From positions 754,166-818,165 of the forward strand of contig NZ_BMHO01000001.1 in the NCBI RefSeq assembly GCF_014640975.1: DNA of 64,000 bases. The letters run 5' to 3'. Below, piece after piece: positions 23,516-33,245 of this stretch; within the stretch, counting starts at the first letter, position 1, and each line of letters starts with the position of its first letter. Made by a program: the position numbers and the translations under genes. Source of the DNA: Microbacterium faecale (GTDB taxonomy: Bacteria > Actinomycetota > Actinomycetes > Actinomycetales > Microbacteriaceae). The notes below the pieces were generated by a model. It made no database searches, was not told where the DNA came from, and was given only the letters and a program-made list of their open reading frames with translations.

Positions 23516-23550
23516 GCGTTGCCGCTGCGGCGGGCGAGGGAGGGGCGGGT

Positions 23551-26121
23551 ATGGCGTTGCCAGGGCGCGAGGCGGACGTGCGACGCGTGATCGACCTGAT
23601 CGCCGAGACCCCGCCGCTCCCTGGTCAGGTGCGCCTCGTGCGGATCGACGGCGAGATCGGCATCGGCAAGAGCGCGGTGCTGGGGAGCGCCCTCGCGCGG
23701 GTGATCCCGAGCAGCGCCGACCCTGACGCAGGCACCGGACCACGGGTCTTCGTCGCGCACGGCGACCGCCTCCATGCCGAGGCGCCGTTGGCCGCGCCGC
23801 GCACGATGATCGAGGAAATCCTCGCTGCTCCCCTTGAGGAACTCCTCGACGGCGCGACGCCGTCCGTGCTCGGAGCGCGCTGCGCCAGCGCGCTCGGCGG
23901 TTCGCCGGCCCCCGTGGTGATCGCCGTGGATGACGCGCATTGGCTCGATCCGGCGTCCGAGCGGTTCCTCGTCGCGCTGATGCAGACGCCCATGCTCGCT
24001 CCGCTGACGGTCGTCACGGCGCATCGTCCCGGCCGCTCGCCCGCTGCGCTCGTCGACGTGGCGCGCGGGCGCGGAGCCCTGCACGACCGGGTCGCGCTTG
24101 CTCCGCTCCCCGACGACATCATCGGGGAGATGGCGGGAGCACTGACACCGCCGCAACGGAGTGCCGTCGTCGAGGCCGCACGCGGGAATCCTCTGTTCGC
24201 ACGGGCGACGATCGCCGGATTCCAGCGCCACCCCGCCGCGACGCGCGCGGACGAGGTGCTCGAGCTCGCAGACGGCACTCACTCGGCGGTCCTCAGGGCC
24301 GCCACCGCCGATGACATGGCGACACTGGACGCGCAGACGCGGGGCGTGCTCGAGGCGATCGCCGTGATCGGACCGGACGTCGACCTCGAGACGCTCGTCG
24401 AGGTCGAGGGACTCGACGACGTCGCTGTGACCGCCGCGGCGCGTGAGCTCGTCGACCGCGGCCTGCTGTCCGGATCCGTTCACGAGCGACTGCACCCTGT
24501 GCTGCGCGTCGCGGTCTATCGCAACATGAGCACGAGCCGCCGTGCACAACTGCATCGACGGGCGGCGCATGCGGCCGGCGCGGAGCTCTTCGAGCGCGCG
24601 GATCATCTTGCCCGTGTCGTCTCCGACATCACGGACGAGGAGACCGAGGTGCTGACGCGCGCGGCTTCGGTCGCAATCGGCATCGAGCCCGAGACGGTTG
24701 TGGACTGGCTCGGCGGGTTGGATCCGTCGCAGCATACGCGGCGCTCGCGCGTCCTGCACGCGCGCGCACAGCTGCTGACCGGGCGCGCCGCCGACGCGAT
24801 CTCGGGTCTCGAAGAGATGGTCTCCGCGGACCCGGGGGCGGTCGAGGGGCGCATCGTGCTCGCGAACGTCTTGCGAATCATGGGCGACGTGGATGAGGCC
24901 CGCGCACTCCTCGCGATCGCCGAAGAGTCGATCGACGCGGTGCTCCTCCGCGAGTACGTCGACATCCTCGCGATGCTCGACGGTCGCACGCCCGAGCGGC
25001 TGCTGTCGCGGCTCGAGACCCTGCCCGGCGCGCTGAACCGGGTCGTGGCAGCGGTGTACCGCACGATGGATCTGCTGTCGGTGGGTGATGTGCGCCACGC
25101 ACGTGTCAGCTTCCGCGCGGTGGCCGAATGGGCTCGCGTGGTCAGCGGCGATGAGCTCGAGACGGTGCTGCACGCTGCCGCGTGCGCCGTGTGGGCCGCG
25201 TACATGCTCGATGAGTTCGAGACCGGCGCGCGCCTCGCGGAGCGCGGCCTCCGGCGCGCACACCGGATCGGCCAGGTCGACGTGCTTGCCAATTTCGCGA
25301 CCGGATTGTCGTTCTGCCACGCGTCGCTCGGACTCCTTGACGAGGCCGACGCCGCGGGAGAGCGCGCGGTCGCCGACGCGCGCCGGTACGGCCCCGCGGA
25401 GCTCGAGAGCATGGCGCTTGCCGGTCTCATGGTCGCGGCACAGGGGCGCGCCGACCTGGAACTGCTGCGCGAACGCTTCGAACGGCTCGAGGCGGCGCCG
25501 CTGCCCGCCTTCGGATGGTGGCGACGGGCGGTGCTGACCACGCGCACGAGGGTGTCGGCGATGATCGGGCGGCCGACGCCCTGCCCGGAGCTGCTCGGCG
25601 GCCCGCGCGACGCGATGGCGTCGCTTCGCTACGCCGACGCCGCCGCCGTCGCGGCGGCGCTCGGGCAGGGGGAGACGGCAACCGCACTGATCGACGAAGG
25701 GCTCGAAATCGCGCGCGAGCAGGAGTCGCGGGGCCAGGAAGCGATGGTGTTGACCTGCCACGCTGAAATTCTCCTGCGCTCCGGGGATCCGCTTGCGGCC
25801 GGGAACCTCTTCAGGACCGCACGCGACACGTTCGACCGGCTCGAGATGCGGTTGCAGTACGGCAGGGCCCATCACGGTCTCGCGCAGGCGGAGGCGCTCT
25901 TGAGATCCCGGTCAGAGCAGCTGACGGTGCTGACAGCGCGCGAGCGGGAGATCGCCGAGCTCGTCGCCGCCGGGCTGCGGAACCGTCAGATCGCCGAGCG
26001 CCTCGTCGTGAGCCCGCGCACGCCGGAGCAGCACATCCGGAACATCATGAAGAAGCTCGGTGTGAGCAGTCGCGAGGCGATCGTGCAGATCGTCGGCGGC
26101 GGACGCTCGTCGGCGGGCTGA
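23551..26121 (+). CDS. Large ATP-binding LuxR-family transcriptional regulator (LAL type)
   Basis: An 856-residue one-component regulator. An N-terminal AAA/STAND-type ATPase has Walker A GEIGIGKS (residues 34-41) and Walker B VVIAVDDAHWLD; a long helical, TPR-like middle follows. The C-terminal about 60 residues are a LuxR helix-turn-helix: LTAREREIAELVAAGLRNRQIAERLVVSP..., with IMKKLGVSSREAIV. LAL regulators activate transcription when ATP and a small molecule bind; MalT is the model. The recognition helix reads RTPEQHI where RTVExHV is usual. It is a single gene. Upstream is the thiamine transporter, downstream a wall-anchored protein; neither target is proven. Confidence 0.88.
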   Translation: MALPGREADVRRVIDLIAETPPLPGQVRLVRIDGEIGIGKSAVLGSALARVIPSSADPDAGTGPRVFVAHGDRLHAEAPLAAPRTMIEEILAAPLEELLDGATPSVLGARCASALGGSPAPVVIAVDDAHWLDPASERFLVALMQTPMLAPLTVVTAHRPGRSPAALVDVARGRGALHDRVALAPLPDDIIGEMAGALTPPQRSAVVEAARGNPLFARATIAGFQRHPAATRADEVLELADGTHSAVLRAATADDMATLDAQTRGVLEAIAVIGPDVDLETLVEVEGLDDVAVTAAARELVDRGLLSGSVHERLHPVLRVAVYRNMSTSRRAQLHRRAAHAAGAELFERADHLARVVSDITDEETEVLTRAASVAIGIEPETVVDWLGGLDPSQHTRRSRVLHARAQLLTGRAADAISGLEEMVSADPGAVEGRIVLANVLRIMGDVDEARALLAIAEESIDAVLLREYVDILAMLDGRTPERLLSRLETLPGALNRVVAAVYRTMDLLSVGDVRHARVSFRAVAEWARVVSGDELETVLHAAACAVWAAYMLDEFETGARLAERGLRRAHRIGQVDVLANFATGLSFCHASLGLLDEADAAGERAVADARRYGPAELESMALAGLMVAAQGRADLELLRERFERLEAAPLPAFGWWRRAVLTTRTRVSAMIGRPTPCPELLGGPRDAMASLRYADAAAVAAALGQGETATALIDEGLEIAREQESRGQEAMVLTCHAEILLRSGDPLAAGNLFRTARDTFDRLEMRLQYGRAHHGLAQAEALLRSRSEQLTVLTAREREIAELVAAGLRNRQIAERLVVSPRTPEQHIRNIMKKLGVSSREAIVQIVGGGRSSAG

Positions 26122-26289
26122 GGCAGCACCCGACTGCCAAGAGGGCGGTCGGCTCGCAACCGCGATCTTCGTGCAGAACTTAGTATTCCGCCGTCCTGCG
26201 CCCGCGCGTTCTCCGGCACGATCAAGGGGTTACTGCTCGATTCCGGCGTCCTGCTGCGCCTGAACCACCACCATGAGAGAGATTGTCCC

Positions 26290-28083
26290 TTGCGAAAAAG
26301 CACAGCTGAACGCGACAGATCGCGATTCCGGCGTATGCCGATTCTGGGCGCCCTCGGCACGGCCGGCGCGCTCGTCCTGAGCGCCATCGCCCCGACCATG
26401 GCATACGCCGCGCCCGCGAATCCCGTCCCGGTCGTCGCGGCCGCATCGAACGGTGAGGTCGCCCCAACGGACCTCACCATCTGCCTTGATGGTTTCGACA
26501 CCTGCTTCTTCGACGAAGCCGCCGCGATCTCCGTCTGGGACCTCGCGCGGGCAGGAATCGAGGTCACCGGCGGCGGGTTCGCCGCGGGTGCGGTTGTCTC
26601 GGTCTCCGTCGGCTCGACAGTCGTCGCTGAGATGACGGCTGATGAGAACGGCTCGGTCGAGGGCTTCGTCACCGCTGAGGTCGCACCCGGCGAGCACACG
26701 GTCACGCTGAGCGCCGATGGCGAGAGCGTCTCCGACACGTTCGCGGCGGTCGACGACGGCCAGTGGTGGGCCGACCACGACCTCGAGCCGAGATCTTCGG
26801 CAAGTCGCTCCGTTGTCACGGTCTCGGAACTGGCCGAAGAGCCCGTCGAATTCTTCGTCACGGATTACCCGTACATGACGCCGGTCGACGTCTACATCGG
26901 CGGTGAGTTCGTCGAGACCGTGCAGCACGCGTACCACTTCACGTACGAAGTCTCTGGGGCGTACGAGCCGGGTGAACTCGTGGTGGAGTTCCAGCACCCG
27001 ACGGCCACTCTCAGCAATGTCATCACTGTCGTTCCCGACGAGCGGGGCACCTGGCCGCACGCTGGTGACTACGTCGGCACGTCGCTGCAGACGCACTCGG
27101 GCGGCATGGAACTCGACGTCGATGACGAGGGCTACGAGCCCGAGCACCGAACGCGAGCGTTCAGCTTCTCGATCGACGAGAATGGCGCCCTCGTCGACAT
27201 CGCCGGCGAGTTCTGGTGGGTGTGCATCGGCGTCGAGGGGTACATCGACTCCGACTCCCACGACTTCGCCTATGACGCGGATCTGCTGACGGCAGAGCTG
27301 ACCGTCGACCAGCCGTTCGAGATCAACACCGGTGACGAAGCGGTCTTCGACTACCAATTCAACGGCGTCGTACGCTCCGACGGCACCGCTTCCGGCACGA
27401 TCTATGCGGGCATGGGAGCATGCGGCTACAGCCAGCTCGACTGGACCGCCGAGCTCGACGGTGAGGTGCCGCAGCCGGAGCCGGAGCCGGAGCCCGAGCC
27501 CGAGCCCCAGCCGGAACCCGAGCCGGAGCCCCAGCCGGAGCCGGAACCCCAGCCGCAGCCGGAGCCCCAGCCGCAGCCGGAGCCTGAGCCGCAGCCGCAG
27601 CCGCAGCCGCAGCCGCAGCCGGAGCCGGAGCCCGCTCCTGAGACGATTCCGGGTGATGTTCCCTCCGAGGACGACCTTGACCCGGCGCTCGAGGGTGCGA
27701 TCACTGCGCCGACACAGGTCGTCGCGGGCGAGACGATCTCCATCGTGATCGACAGCGTCGACGCTGGAACCGAGGTCGGGGTGTGGCTGTTCTCCGCGCC
27801 GACGTCGCTCGGCACGCACGTTGTCGACAGCGATGCCCTTGTCCAGGTCACCGTCCCGACGGACGCCGCCGAAGGCGCGCACCGCATCGCGGCGTGGTCT
27901 GCCGACGGCCTGATTGGCTGGGCCTCGCTCGAGGTCGTCGCCGAGGCGAGCGGCCCGGAGGACGAGGATGACTCGCTCGCGCCGACCGGATCCGACATGG
28001 GCCTCACCCTCGCCGCCGGAGGAACCCTCCTCCTCGGTGTCGGTGCGCTCGTGATGCTGCTGCGCCGCCAGACGGTTCAGTAA
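26290..28083 (+). CDS. Secreted surface protein with Pro/Glu/Gln repeats and LAxTG wall-sorting signal
   Basis: A 597-residue exported protein. A basic N-terminus and hydrophobic stretch ([23 protein letters not shown]) form a signal peptide cut after AYAAP-like residues. The middle holds two or three beta-rich domains ([19 protein letters not shown] is Ig-like), then a Pro-Glu/Pro-Gln repeat of about 55 residues, a further Ig-like domain, and a C-terminal LAPTG (563-567), hydrophobic helix and RRQ tail. LAxTG is the pattern recognised by class E sortases of actinobacteria, so it is probably linked to peptidoglycan. Translation most likely starts at TTG 26290, because GAGAGAG lies eight bases upstream; ATG 26335 is the alternative. 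Function unknown. Confidence 0.8.
   Translation: MRKSTAERDRSRFRRMPILGALGTAGALVLSAIAPTMAYAAPANPVPVVAAASNGEVAPTDLTICLDGFDTCFFDEAAAISVWDLARAGIEVTGGGFAAGAVVSVSVGSTVVAEMTADENGSVEGFVTAEVAPGEHTVTLSADGESVSDTFAAVDDGQWWADHDLEPRSSASRSVVTVSELAEEPVEFFVTDYPYMTPVDVYIGGEFVETVQHAYHFTYEVSGAYEPGELVVEFQHPTATLSNVITVVPDERGTWPHAGDYVGTSLQTHSGGMELDVDDEGYEPEHRTRAFSFSIDENGALVDIAGEFWWVCIGVEGYIDSDSHDFAYDADLLTAELTVDQPFEINTGDEAVFDYQFNGVVRSDGTASGTIYAGMGACGYSQLDWTAELDGEVPQPEPEPEPEPEPQPEPEPEPQPEPEPQPQPEPQPQPEPEPQPQPQPQPQPEPEPAPETIPGDVPSEDDLDPALEGAITAPTQVVAGETISIVIDSVDAGTEVGVWLFSAPTSLGTHVVDSDALVQVTVPTDAAEGAHRIAAWSADGLIGWASLEVVAEASGPEDEDDSLAPTGSDMGLTLAAGGTLLLGVGALVMLLRRQTVQ
27472..27634 (+). repeat. Hexanucleotide repeat coding for Pro-Glu/Pro-Gln
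   Basis: About 27 tandem copies of a six-base unit (CCGGAG, CCCGAG, CCGCAG, CCCCAG and close variants) encode the PEPEP/PQPEP spacer of the surface protein. It probably acts as a stiff wall-spanning stalk, and copy number may vary by slippage. Confidence 0.85.
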
Positions 28084-28096
28084 CCAACAGCACGAC

Positions 28097-28136
28097 ACGA
28101 GGGGTCCCGCAGTCGCCAGGCTGCTGGGCCCCTCGT
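28097..28136 (+). terminator. Rho-independent-like terminator after the surface protein
   Basis: ACGAGGGGTCCC (28097-28108) pairs with GGGCCCCTCGT (28126-28136), with one bulged T and a further GCAG/CTGC pair in the loop. It is 13 bases after the stop codon, and TTG follows. Confidence 0.7.
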
Positions 28137-28175
28137 TGCGCCCGTGCCCACCCTTTCTCGCCGGAGGACTCACTG

Positions 28176-28868
28176 ATGAAGACCCGCATACGATCCTTCG
28201 CCGGCCTCTCTCTCGCCGGACTCCTGCTGCTCACCGCCTGCGGGGGCATGGACGAGGCCGCAGAAGAGGCTGTCGATGACGTGCCGATCGATCCTGACGA
28301 GATCGAGGAGCTGATCGTCGAGGAAGCCGAATCGGCTAACGAGGACGAGGACGAGGAGGACGACCTCGACGACACCATCCTGCCCAGTTGCGACGAGATC
28401 CGCTCGCTTATCGGAATGGACGAACTCGTCAACGCGCCCGGCGACGACGACGAGGAGGACCGCTACGAGAATCCGACGGGCTTCGGCATCAACTGCGCGT
28501 GGTTCACTCCGGATACGTTCGAGAAGGCGAATCTCAAAGAGGCCTTTGCCGACCCGGGCGAAGCGCTCAGCGTGTCTCTCCTGATCGAGGAGTCGGTCCT
28601 CGACATGGAGGACGCGCGTGAATTCGGCTTCGTTGCGGAGGACCCGCGGCTCGACGACTATGGCGGCTACGTCGACATCTCGCTGATCGGCGACAGCTAC
28701 GACGTCGACGCGCCGCTGTCACTCGCGTCGCCGACGGTCTACATCGGCCGATTCAGCGCATACATCGCGACGATGAACGGGCTGTTGATCGCCGAGCAGA
28801 ACCAGCTCACGGAGCTCACCAACAGCTGGGCGATCGATCAGGCGATCGCGATCTATGACTCGCTCTGA
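28176..28868 (+). CDS. Acidic lipoprotein of unknown function
   Basis: A 230-residue protein with a lipoprotein signal peptide (LAGLLLLTAC, lipobox LTAC, Cys at about 22). Residues 25-70 are extremely rich in Asp and Glu, which would give a flexible, negatively charged linker from the membrane. The remaining domain has two cysteines (LPSCDEI and GINCAWF) that could form a disulphide, and resembles the DUF3558-like lipoproteins of actinobacteria in layout, but I am not sure of the family. ATG at 28176 has a GGAGGA ribosome-binding site. It lies just after the wall protein, behind a terminator-like hairpin. Confidence 0.75.
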   Translation: MKTRIRSFAGLSLAGLLLLTACGGMDEAAEEAVDDVPIDPDEIEELIVEEAESANEDEDEEDDLDDTILPSCDEIRSLIGMDELVNAPGDDDEEDRYENPTGFGINCAWFTPDTFEKANLKEAFADPGEALSVSLLIEESVLDMEDAREFGFVAEDPRLDDYGGYVDISLIGDSYDVDAPLSLASPTVYIGRFSAYIATMNGLLIAEQNQLTELTNSWAIDQAIAIYDSL

Positions 28869-28902
28869 ACGGCCCCGTACGGCCTGAGGCTCGGCGGCGC
28901 GC

Positions 28903-29856
28903 TCACGGCAGGGCGACGCTGGCGCGCGCCGCGACGGCCCCAAAGCGCTCTGTCAGCGCGTCACGAATCGCATGCGGCTCGCAGAACGTGGCGAACGCGG
29001 TCATCATGTCGTCGGTGATGAGGCCGCCCATCTCCGCCCACTCGCCCCGGCGGCTCGCGGCGTGCAGGGCATCGGCGGTGTCCTCCCAGCCATGCAGCTC
29101 CATGACCGCGCGATAGGAGGGGGTGGATCCGTAGAACGCGATCTGCTTGCGCACCTCGCGCTCCATATGCGCGCGCTCTGCTGCCGTGGATCCGGTCACG
29201 ACGAACGGCGTGACGATGACGTCCGTCGCCTCGCGTTCGGAGCGTTGGCGCCCCTCGGCGAGTGCCGGAAGGCTCACCTCGCGCAGGTAGTCGGGCGTCG
29301 TGAACGCGTGCGCGATGAAGCCGTCCGCGGCCTCGCCCGCGAGCCGCGTCATCGCTGGGCCGACGGCCGCGAGCCAGATGTCCGGGGTGCCGAACGGATT
29401 CGGTCCGGGCGAAAACATCGGCGTCATGAGCGTGTGGGTGTAGTGGTCGCCGCGCACGCTGAGCTTCTCGCCGGTCTCCCACGCGTGCCAGATCGCGCGC
29501 ACGGCGCCGATGAACTCGCGCATCCGCGGTGCCGGTGCCGACCACGGCATCGAGAAGCGCTTCTCGATGTGCGGCTTCACCTGGGATCCGAGCCCCAGCG
29601 AGAAGCGGCCCTCGCCGGCGAGCTGCACGTCGTTGGCGGCCTGCGCGATCGTCATCGGGTTGCGCGCGAAGGCCACCGCGATCGACGTCGCCACGTGGAT
29701 CCGTTTGGTCGCGCTCGCCGCGAGCGCACTGGAGATCAGGGGATCGTGTGCGAGCTCAGGGAACTGGACGCCGTCGAAGCCGTCGCGCTCGGCACGGGCG
29801 GCGGTTTCGAGCGCGGCGGCGGGGGACGCGTCGCGGACTCCGATGTCGAGATGCAT
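28903..29856 (-). CDS. LLM-class F420-dependent oxidoreductase
   Basis: A 317-residue luciferase-like protein. The sequence begins MHLDIGVRDASPAAALETAA, with the family's ERDGFDGVQFPE, ATSIAVAFARNPMTIA, and GRFSLGLGSQVKPHIEKRFS segments; the last, with SxPxxRMREF, is typical of the F420-dependent subgroup described in mycobacteria. The substrate is unknown. The ATG at 29856 is chosen because the barrel begins there. It is convergent with the acidic lipoprotein gene and lies downstream of another lipoprotein gene on the same strand, separated from it by a terminator-like hairpin. Confidence 0.82.
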   Translation of the reverse strand: MHLDIGVRDASPAAALETAARAERDGFDGVQFPELAHDPLISSALAASATKRIHVATSIAVAFARNPMTIAQAANDVQLAGEGRFSLGLGSQVKPHIEKRFSMPWSAPAPRMREFIGAVRAIWHAWETGEKLSVRGDHYTHTLMTPMFSPGPNPFGTPDIWLAAVGPAMTRLAGEAADGFIAHAFTTPDYLREVSLPALAEGRQRSEREATDVIVTPFVVTGSTAAERAHMEREVRKQIAFYGSTPSYRAVMELHGWEDTADALHAASRRGEWAEMGGLITDDMMTAFATFCEPHAIRDALTERFGAVAARASVALP

Positions 29857-29893
29857 GGGATCAGGATGCCGGATGCTGCGCGGAGACGCCGAA

Positions 29894-29933
29894 GGCGTTG
29901 TCTGGCGCGCACAAACGGCGGCCGGACAACGCC
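29894..29933 (-). terminator. Terminator-like hairpin after the small lipoprotein gene
   Basis: GGCGTTGTCTGGC (29894-29906) and GCCGGACAACGCC (29921-29933) pair at 12 of 13 positions with a 14-base loop. It is 18 bases beyond the stop codon of the minus-strand lipoprotein gene. Confidence 0.65.
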
Positions 29934-29951
29934 CTCGCGTCGAGGGCGGGG

Positions 29952-30362
29952 TCAGCCGCAGAGCTCCTGCAGCTTCGTGCTGCTGGCCTGGAGGTCCGAC
30001 GAGATCTCGGTCATCGCATCGGTGTCGATGTTCGTGGGATCTTCCGTGGCGTCCGCCATGACGGTCTGGAACTCCTCGAAGGATCCGTTGAAGTCGTCGA
30101 ACGCGGCCTTGACCTCTTCGTTCTCGATCTTGTCGCCGGCCTCCTTCATAGCGGCGAGCGTGTCCGCGAACATGTCGGTGGCCGCCTCGGGGTCGGTGGC
30201 GACGGACGACAGGTCGCCCATCGCCTCGGTGACGGTGTCGCCCGCAACCTGGCAGGCATCGGCGACGGACTGGCCGCCGGCGGAGCAGCCAACAAGCGCG
30301 GCGGGAACGAGAGCGGCGGCGCCGACGAGGGCGAGGAAACGGGCACGGCGAGTGCGGGTCAT
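29952..30362 (-). CDS. Small lipoprotein, unknown function
   Basis: A 136-residue protein with a signal peptide and lipobox (LVGAAALVPAALVGCSAGG, Cys at about 26). After the lipid anchor it is mostly helical and acidic (ATDMFADTLAAMKEAGDKIENEEVKAAFDDF), with one Cys near the start (ADACQV) and one at the end (LQELCG) that may form a disulphide closing a helical bundle. No family recognised. The ATG at 30362 has an AGGAG ribosome-binding site; longer versions of the frame lack one. It is divergent from rlmN, 162 bases away, and ends before a terminator-like hairpin. Confidence 0.8.
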   Translation of the reverse strand: MTRTRRARFLALVGAAALVPAALVGCSAGGQSVADACQVAGDTVTEAMGDLSSVATDPEAATDMFADTLAAMKEAGDKIENEEVKAAFDDFNGSFEEFQTVMADATEDPTNIDTDAMTEISSDLQASSTKLQELCG

Positions 30363-30524
30363 ATGTTTCTCCTGGGATTGCGGGACGCGAGAATGCTCGC
30401 CGGGGGAACGAGGGCGGCCGGTGTCCCCCGAACCGGGCACGCCACGAGCACTCTAGGTGAACAATATGGTCGAGTTCACGATGGAGCATGAACTCATTCA
30501 GCCCGGACACGTACCGTAGAGACC

Positions 30525-31736
30525 ATGACGACGTCGGGGATCCGCCAGGTCAAGCCCAAGGCCGAGGGGTGGGAGCAGCGCAAGGACGCCGCGGGGCGAC
30601 CGCTGCTGCAGTTCGCGAGCCCGAAACGGGGCATGCCGCCCGTGCACCTCGCCGACCTCACCCCGGAGGAGCGGGTCGCGAAGGTGACGGAGCTCGGGCT
30701 GCCGGGCTTCCGCGCAAAGCAGCTCGCTAAGCATTACTTCGACCGTTACACCCGCGATCCCGAGCAGATGACGGATCTCCCGAAGGACGGCCGTGCAGAA
30801 CTCGTTGACTCCCTGCTGCCGACGCTGCTGACCGAGGTGCGCCGGTTCACGACCGATCGCGGCGACACCATCAAGTTCCTGTGGCGCCTGCACGACGGCG
30901 CTCTCGTCGAGTCGGTGCTCATGCGTTACCCCGGCCGCATCACGCTGTGCGTGAGCTCGCAGGCTGGCTGCGGCATGAACTGCCCGTTCTGCGCGACCGG
31001 TCAGAACGGCCTGACGCGCAACATGTCCGCTGCCGAGATCGTCGACCAGGTGGTGCGCGCGAACGAGATCATTGCTGCCGGTGAGCTCGGCGGCAAGCAG
31101 GAGGATGACAACAGCGCCGAGCGCGTCAGCAACATCGTCTTCATGGGCATGGGAGAGCCGCTCGCCAACTACAAGCGCGTCATGCAGGCCGTGCGCACCA
31201 TGGTCGACAAGACGCAGGGCCTCGGGATGAGCGCGCGCGGGATCACGATCTCGACCGTCGGCCTCGCCCCGGCGATCCGCAAGCTGACGGACGAGGACAT
31301 CCCCGTGACGTTCGCGCTGTCGCTGCACGCGCCGGACGACGAGCTGCGCGATGAGATGATCCCCGTCAACTCGCGGTGGAAAGTCGACGAGGTGCTCGAC
31401 GCCGCCCGCGCCTATTTCGAACGCACCAGGCGACGCGTGTCGATCGAGTACGCGCTCATCAAGGACATGAACGACCACCCGTGGCGCGCTGACCTGCTCG
31501 CCGACAAGCTGCTCGAGCGCGGCCGCGGATGGGTGCACGTGAACCCGATTCCGCTCAACCCGACCCCCGGATCCGTGTGGGATGCGTCGCCGATCGCCGC
31601 GCAGCGCGAGTTCGTGCGGCGCCTCAACGACCGCGGCGTCCCGACGACGATCCGCGACACCCGCGGCAAGGAGATCGACGGTGCCTGCGGTCAGCTCATG
31701 GTGACCGAAGAGGACGAGCGCGCCGCCGCCGTGTAG
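30525..31736 (+). CDS. rlmN: 23S rRNA (adenine-2503-C2)-methyltransferase
   Basis: A 403-residue radical-SAM enzyme that methylates C2 of A2503 in 23S rRNA and of A37 in some tRNAs, and so tunes the ribosome exit tunnel. The cluster motif C149-GMN-C153-PF-C156 is present, followed by [30 protein letters not shown] binds SAM, and the C-terminal GACGQL holds the second catalytic cysteine. The N-terminal [25 protein letters not shown] matches the RlmN RNA-binding domain. The length is slightly above the usual 350-380 because of an N-terminal extension. The ribosome-binding site is weak. Confidence 0.95.
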   Translation: MTTSGIRQVKPKAEGWEQRKDAAGRPLLQFASPKRGMPPVHLADLTPEERVAKVTELGLPGFRAKQLAKHYFDRYTRDPEQMTDLPKDGRAELVDSLLPTLLTEVRRFTTDRGDTIKFLWRLHDGALVESVLMRYPGRITLCVSSQAGCGMNCPFCATGQNGLTRNMSAAEIVDQVVRANEIIAAGELGGKQEDDNSAERVSNIVFMGMGEPLANYKRVMQAVRTMVDKTQGLGMSARGITISTVGLAPAIRKLTDEDIPVTFALSLHAPDDELRDEMIPVNSRWKVDEVLDAARAYFERTRRRVSIEYALIKDMNDHPWRADLLADKLLERGRGWVHVNPIPLNPTPGSVWDASPIAAQREFVRRLNDRGVPTTIRDTRGKEIDGACGQLMVTEEDERAAAV

Positions 31737-31742
31737 CGACGC

Positions 31743-31769
31743 TGTCACGTTCCGTCGGTGGGCGGTGTC
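31743..31769 (+). promoter_or_regulatory. ECF41-type (SigJ) promoter candidate
   Basis: TGTCACG (31743-31749), 16 bases, then TGTC (31766-31769). The published ECF41 consensus is TGTCACA-N16-CGTC, so 9 of 11 positions fit with the exact spacing. The site is 34 bases before the decarboxylase-family gene whose partner is sigJ, which supports autoregulation. Confidence 0.65.
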
Positions 31770-31803
31770 CTATGGGCAGAACCGTCTCTCGAAGGAGTGC
31801 AAC

Positions 31804-32379
31804 ATGCCCAGTCGATTCCGGATCCCCGCGGCGCGCATCAGCGGCCTCTACGGCGCCCTCATGAAGGCCTACGCGCGCCGCAAGTGGGGGCAGCTGCCCG
31901 ATAACGGCTACGTCCTCTGGCACAACCGTCGGGTCTTGAAGACGACGCTGTCTCTCGAGGGCCGCGTCGCGAAGTGGAACACGCTGGATCCGTCGCTGTC
32001 GTCGTACGCGCAGATGGCGGCCGCCGGCGTCATCGGGTGCAGTTGGTGCCTCGACTTTGGATACTTCGAGGCGCGCAACAACAGACTCGACCTGCGCAAG
32101 GTCAGTCAGGTGCCCAGGTGGCGCGACAGTGAGGTGTTCACCGACCTCGAGCGTGACGTTATGGAGTACGCGGAGGCGATGACCGCGACGCCGCCGACGG
32201 TTGCCGATGAGCTCAGTGCGCGGCTGCTCGACGCCCTCGGCACGCCCGCGATGGTCGAGCTGACCCAGATCGTCGCCGTCGAGAACCTGCGATCACGCTT
32301 CAACGCCGCGGCCGGCCTCGAGAGTCAGGGCTATTCTGACGTGTGCGAGTTGCCCCTCGCGGTATCCTCACCCGCATGA
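31804..32379 (+). CDS. Carboxymuconolactone decarboxylase family protein
   Basis: A 191-residue AhpD-like helical protein. The motif GVIGCSWCLDFGYFEA contains the CxxC pair (C79 and C82) used in AhpD-like peroxidase or reductase chemistry. The rest is helical and matches the CMD fold. Genes of this family are the classic neighbours and targets of ECF41 sigma factors, as here: the stop codon overlaps the sigJ start (ATGA). The ATG at 31804 is preceded by AAGGAG. A role in redox or electrophile stress is inferred from family and context; the substrate is unknown. Confidence 0.85.
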   Translation: MPSRFRIPAARISGLYGALMKAYARRKWGQLPDNGYVLWHNRRVLKTTLSLEGRVAKWNTLDPSLSSYAQMAAAGVIGCSWCLDFGYFEARNNRLDLRKVSQVPRWRDSEVFTDLERDVMEYAEAMTATPPTVADELSARLLDALGTPAMVELTQIVAVENLRSRFNAAAGLESQGYSDVCELPLAVSSPA

Positions 32380-33245
32380 GCGCCGACGAGTTCTCCGCGC
32401 ATCGCGGCCTGCTCTTCACGATCGCGTACGAGATCCTCGGATCCGTCAGCGACGCGGAGGACGTCGTGCAGGACTCCTGGATCCGCTGGAACGACGCCGA
32501 CCAGGGCTCCGTGCACGACGTACGCGCCTATCTCGCGCGCATTGTGACACGGCAGGCGCTCAATCGCCTGCGCACGGTCTCGCGACGCCGGGAAGACTAC
32601 GTCGGACCGTGGCTCCCGGAGCCCATGCTGACGGCGCCCGACATCGCCGACGACGCCGTGCTCGCCGAGAGCGTGTCGACGGCCATGATGCTCGTACTCG
32701 AGACCCTCGGGCCCGTTGAGCGCGCGGTCTTCGTGATGCGCGAGGTGTTCGCGTTCTCGTACGAGGAGATCGCGGACGCCGTCGATCGTCGTACCGACGC
32801 GGTCCGCCAGATCGCCCGCCGCGCTCGCGAGCACGTCGCTGCACGACGGCCGCGTCGCGAGGTGGGCTCCCGGGAGGCCGCCGAGGTGGTCGAACGCTTC
32901 CGCGTGGCCGCCAGTACCGGCGACGTGCAGGGTCTTGTCGACGTGCTCGCCCCGGACGTGGTGTTCCTCTCCGACGGCGGCGGCAAGGTGACGGCGGCTC
33001 GACGTCCGGTCGTCGGGGTCGAGCGCGTCATGCGGCTGCTCGAAGGGCTCTTGTCGCAGTACCCGGACAGCGTGCTGCGATCCGCCATGGTCAACGGCGG
33101 GGCGGGCCTCACGGTGCACGCCGAGGGTCGGATCGACGGCGCGGTCACGTTCGCGATCGAGTCCGGCCGCATCGCCGCCGCGTACTACGTGCGCAACCCG
33201 GAGAAAACTGCGCACCTCACGGATCCGCGCGCGCTCGCCCGCTGA
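32376..33245 (+). CDS. sigJ: ECF41-family sigma factor (SigJ type) with C-terminal SnoaL-like domain
   Basis: A 289-residue extracytoplasmic-function sigma factor. Region 2 (EFSAHRGLLFTIAYEILGSVSDAEDVVQDSWIRW, residues about 4-37) and region 4 (LGPVERAVFVMREVFAFSYEEIADAV) are complete. Instead of a separate anti-sigma factor it carries a C-terminal domain of about 110 residues of the SnoaL/NTF2 fold (VVERFRVAASTGDVQGLVDVLAPDVVFLSDGGGK), which controls activity in ECF41 proteins. The DGGGK motif typical of this group is present. It is translationally coupled to the CMD-family gene and probably drives the TGTCACG-N16-TGTC promoter in front of it. Confidence 0.92.
   Translation: MSADEFSAHRGLLFTIAYEILGSVSDAEDVVQDSWIRWNDADQGSVHDVRAYLARIVTRQALNRLRTVSRRREDYVGPWLPEPMLTAPDIADDAVLAESVSTAMMLVLETLGPVERAVFVMREVFAFSYEEIADAVDRRTDAVRQIARRAREHVAARRPRREVGSREAAEVVERFRVAASTGDVQGLVDVLAPDVVFLSDGGGKVTAARRPVVGVERVMRLLEGLLSQYPDSVLRSAMVNGGAGLTVHAEGRIDGAVTFAIESGRIAAAYYVRNPEKTAHLTDPRALAR

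Noticed and set aside
23485..25875. Long open frame of 796 codons antisense to the LuxR-family regulator
   Set aside because: It is a shadow of the GC-rich third-position pattern of the real gene, shows no family motif and is rich in Arg, His and Ala.
26122..26138. Terminator GGCAG/CTGCC after the LuxR-family regulator gene
   Set aside because: Only a 5-bp stem with a 7-base loop, too weak to call.
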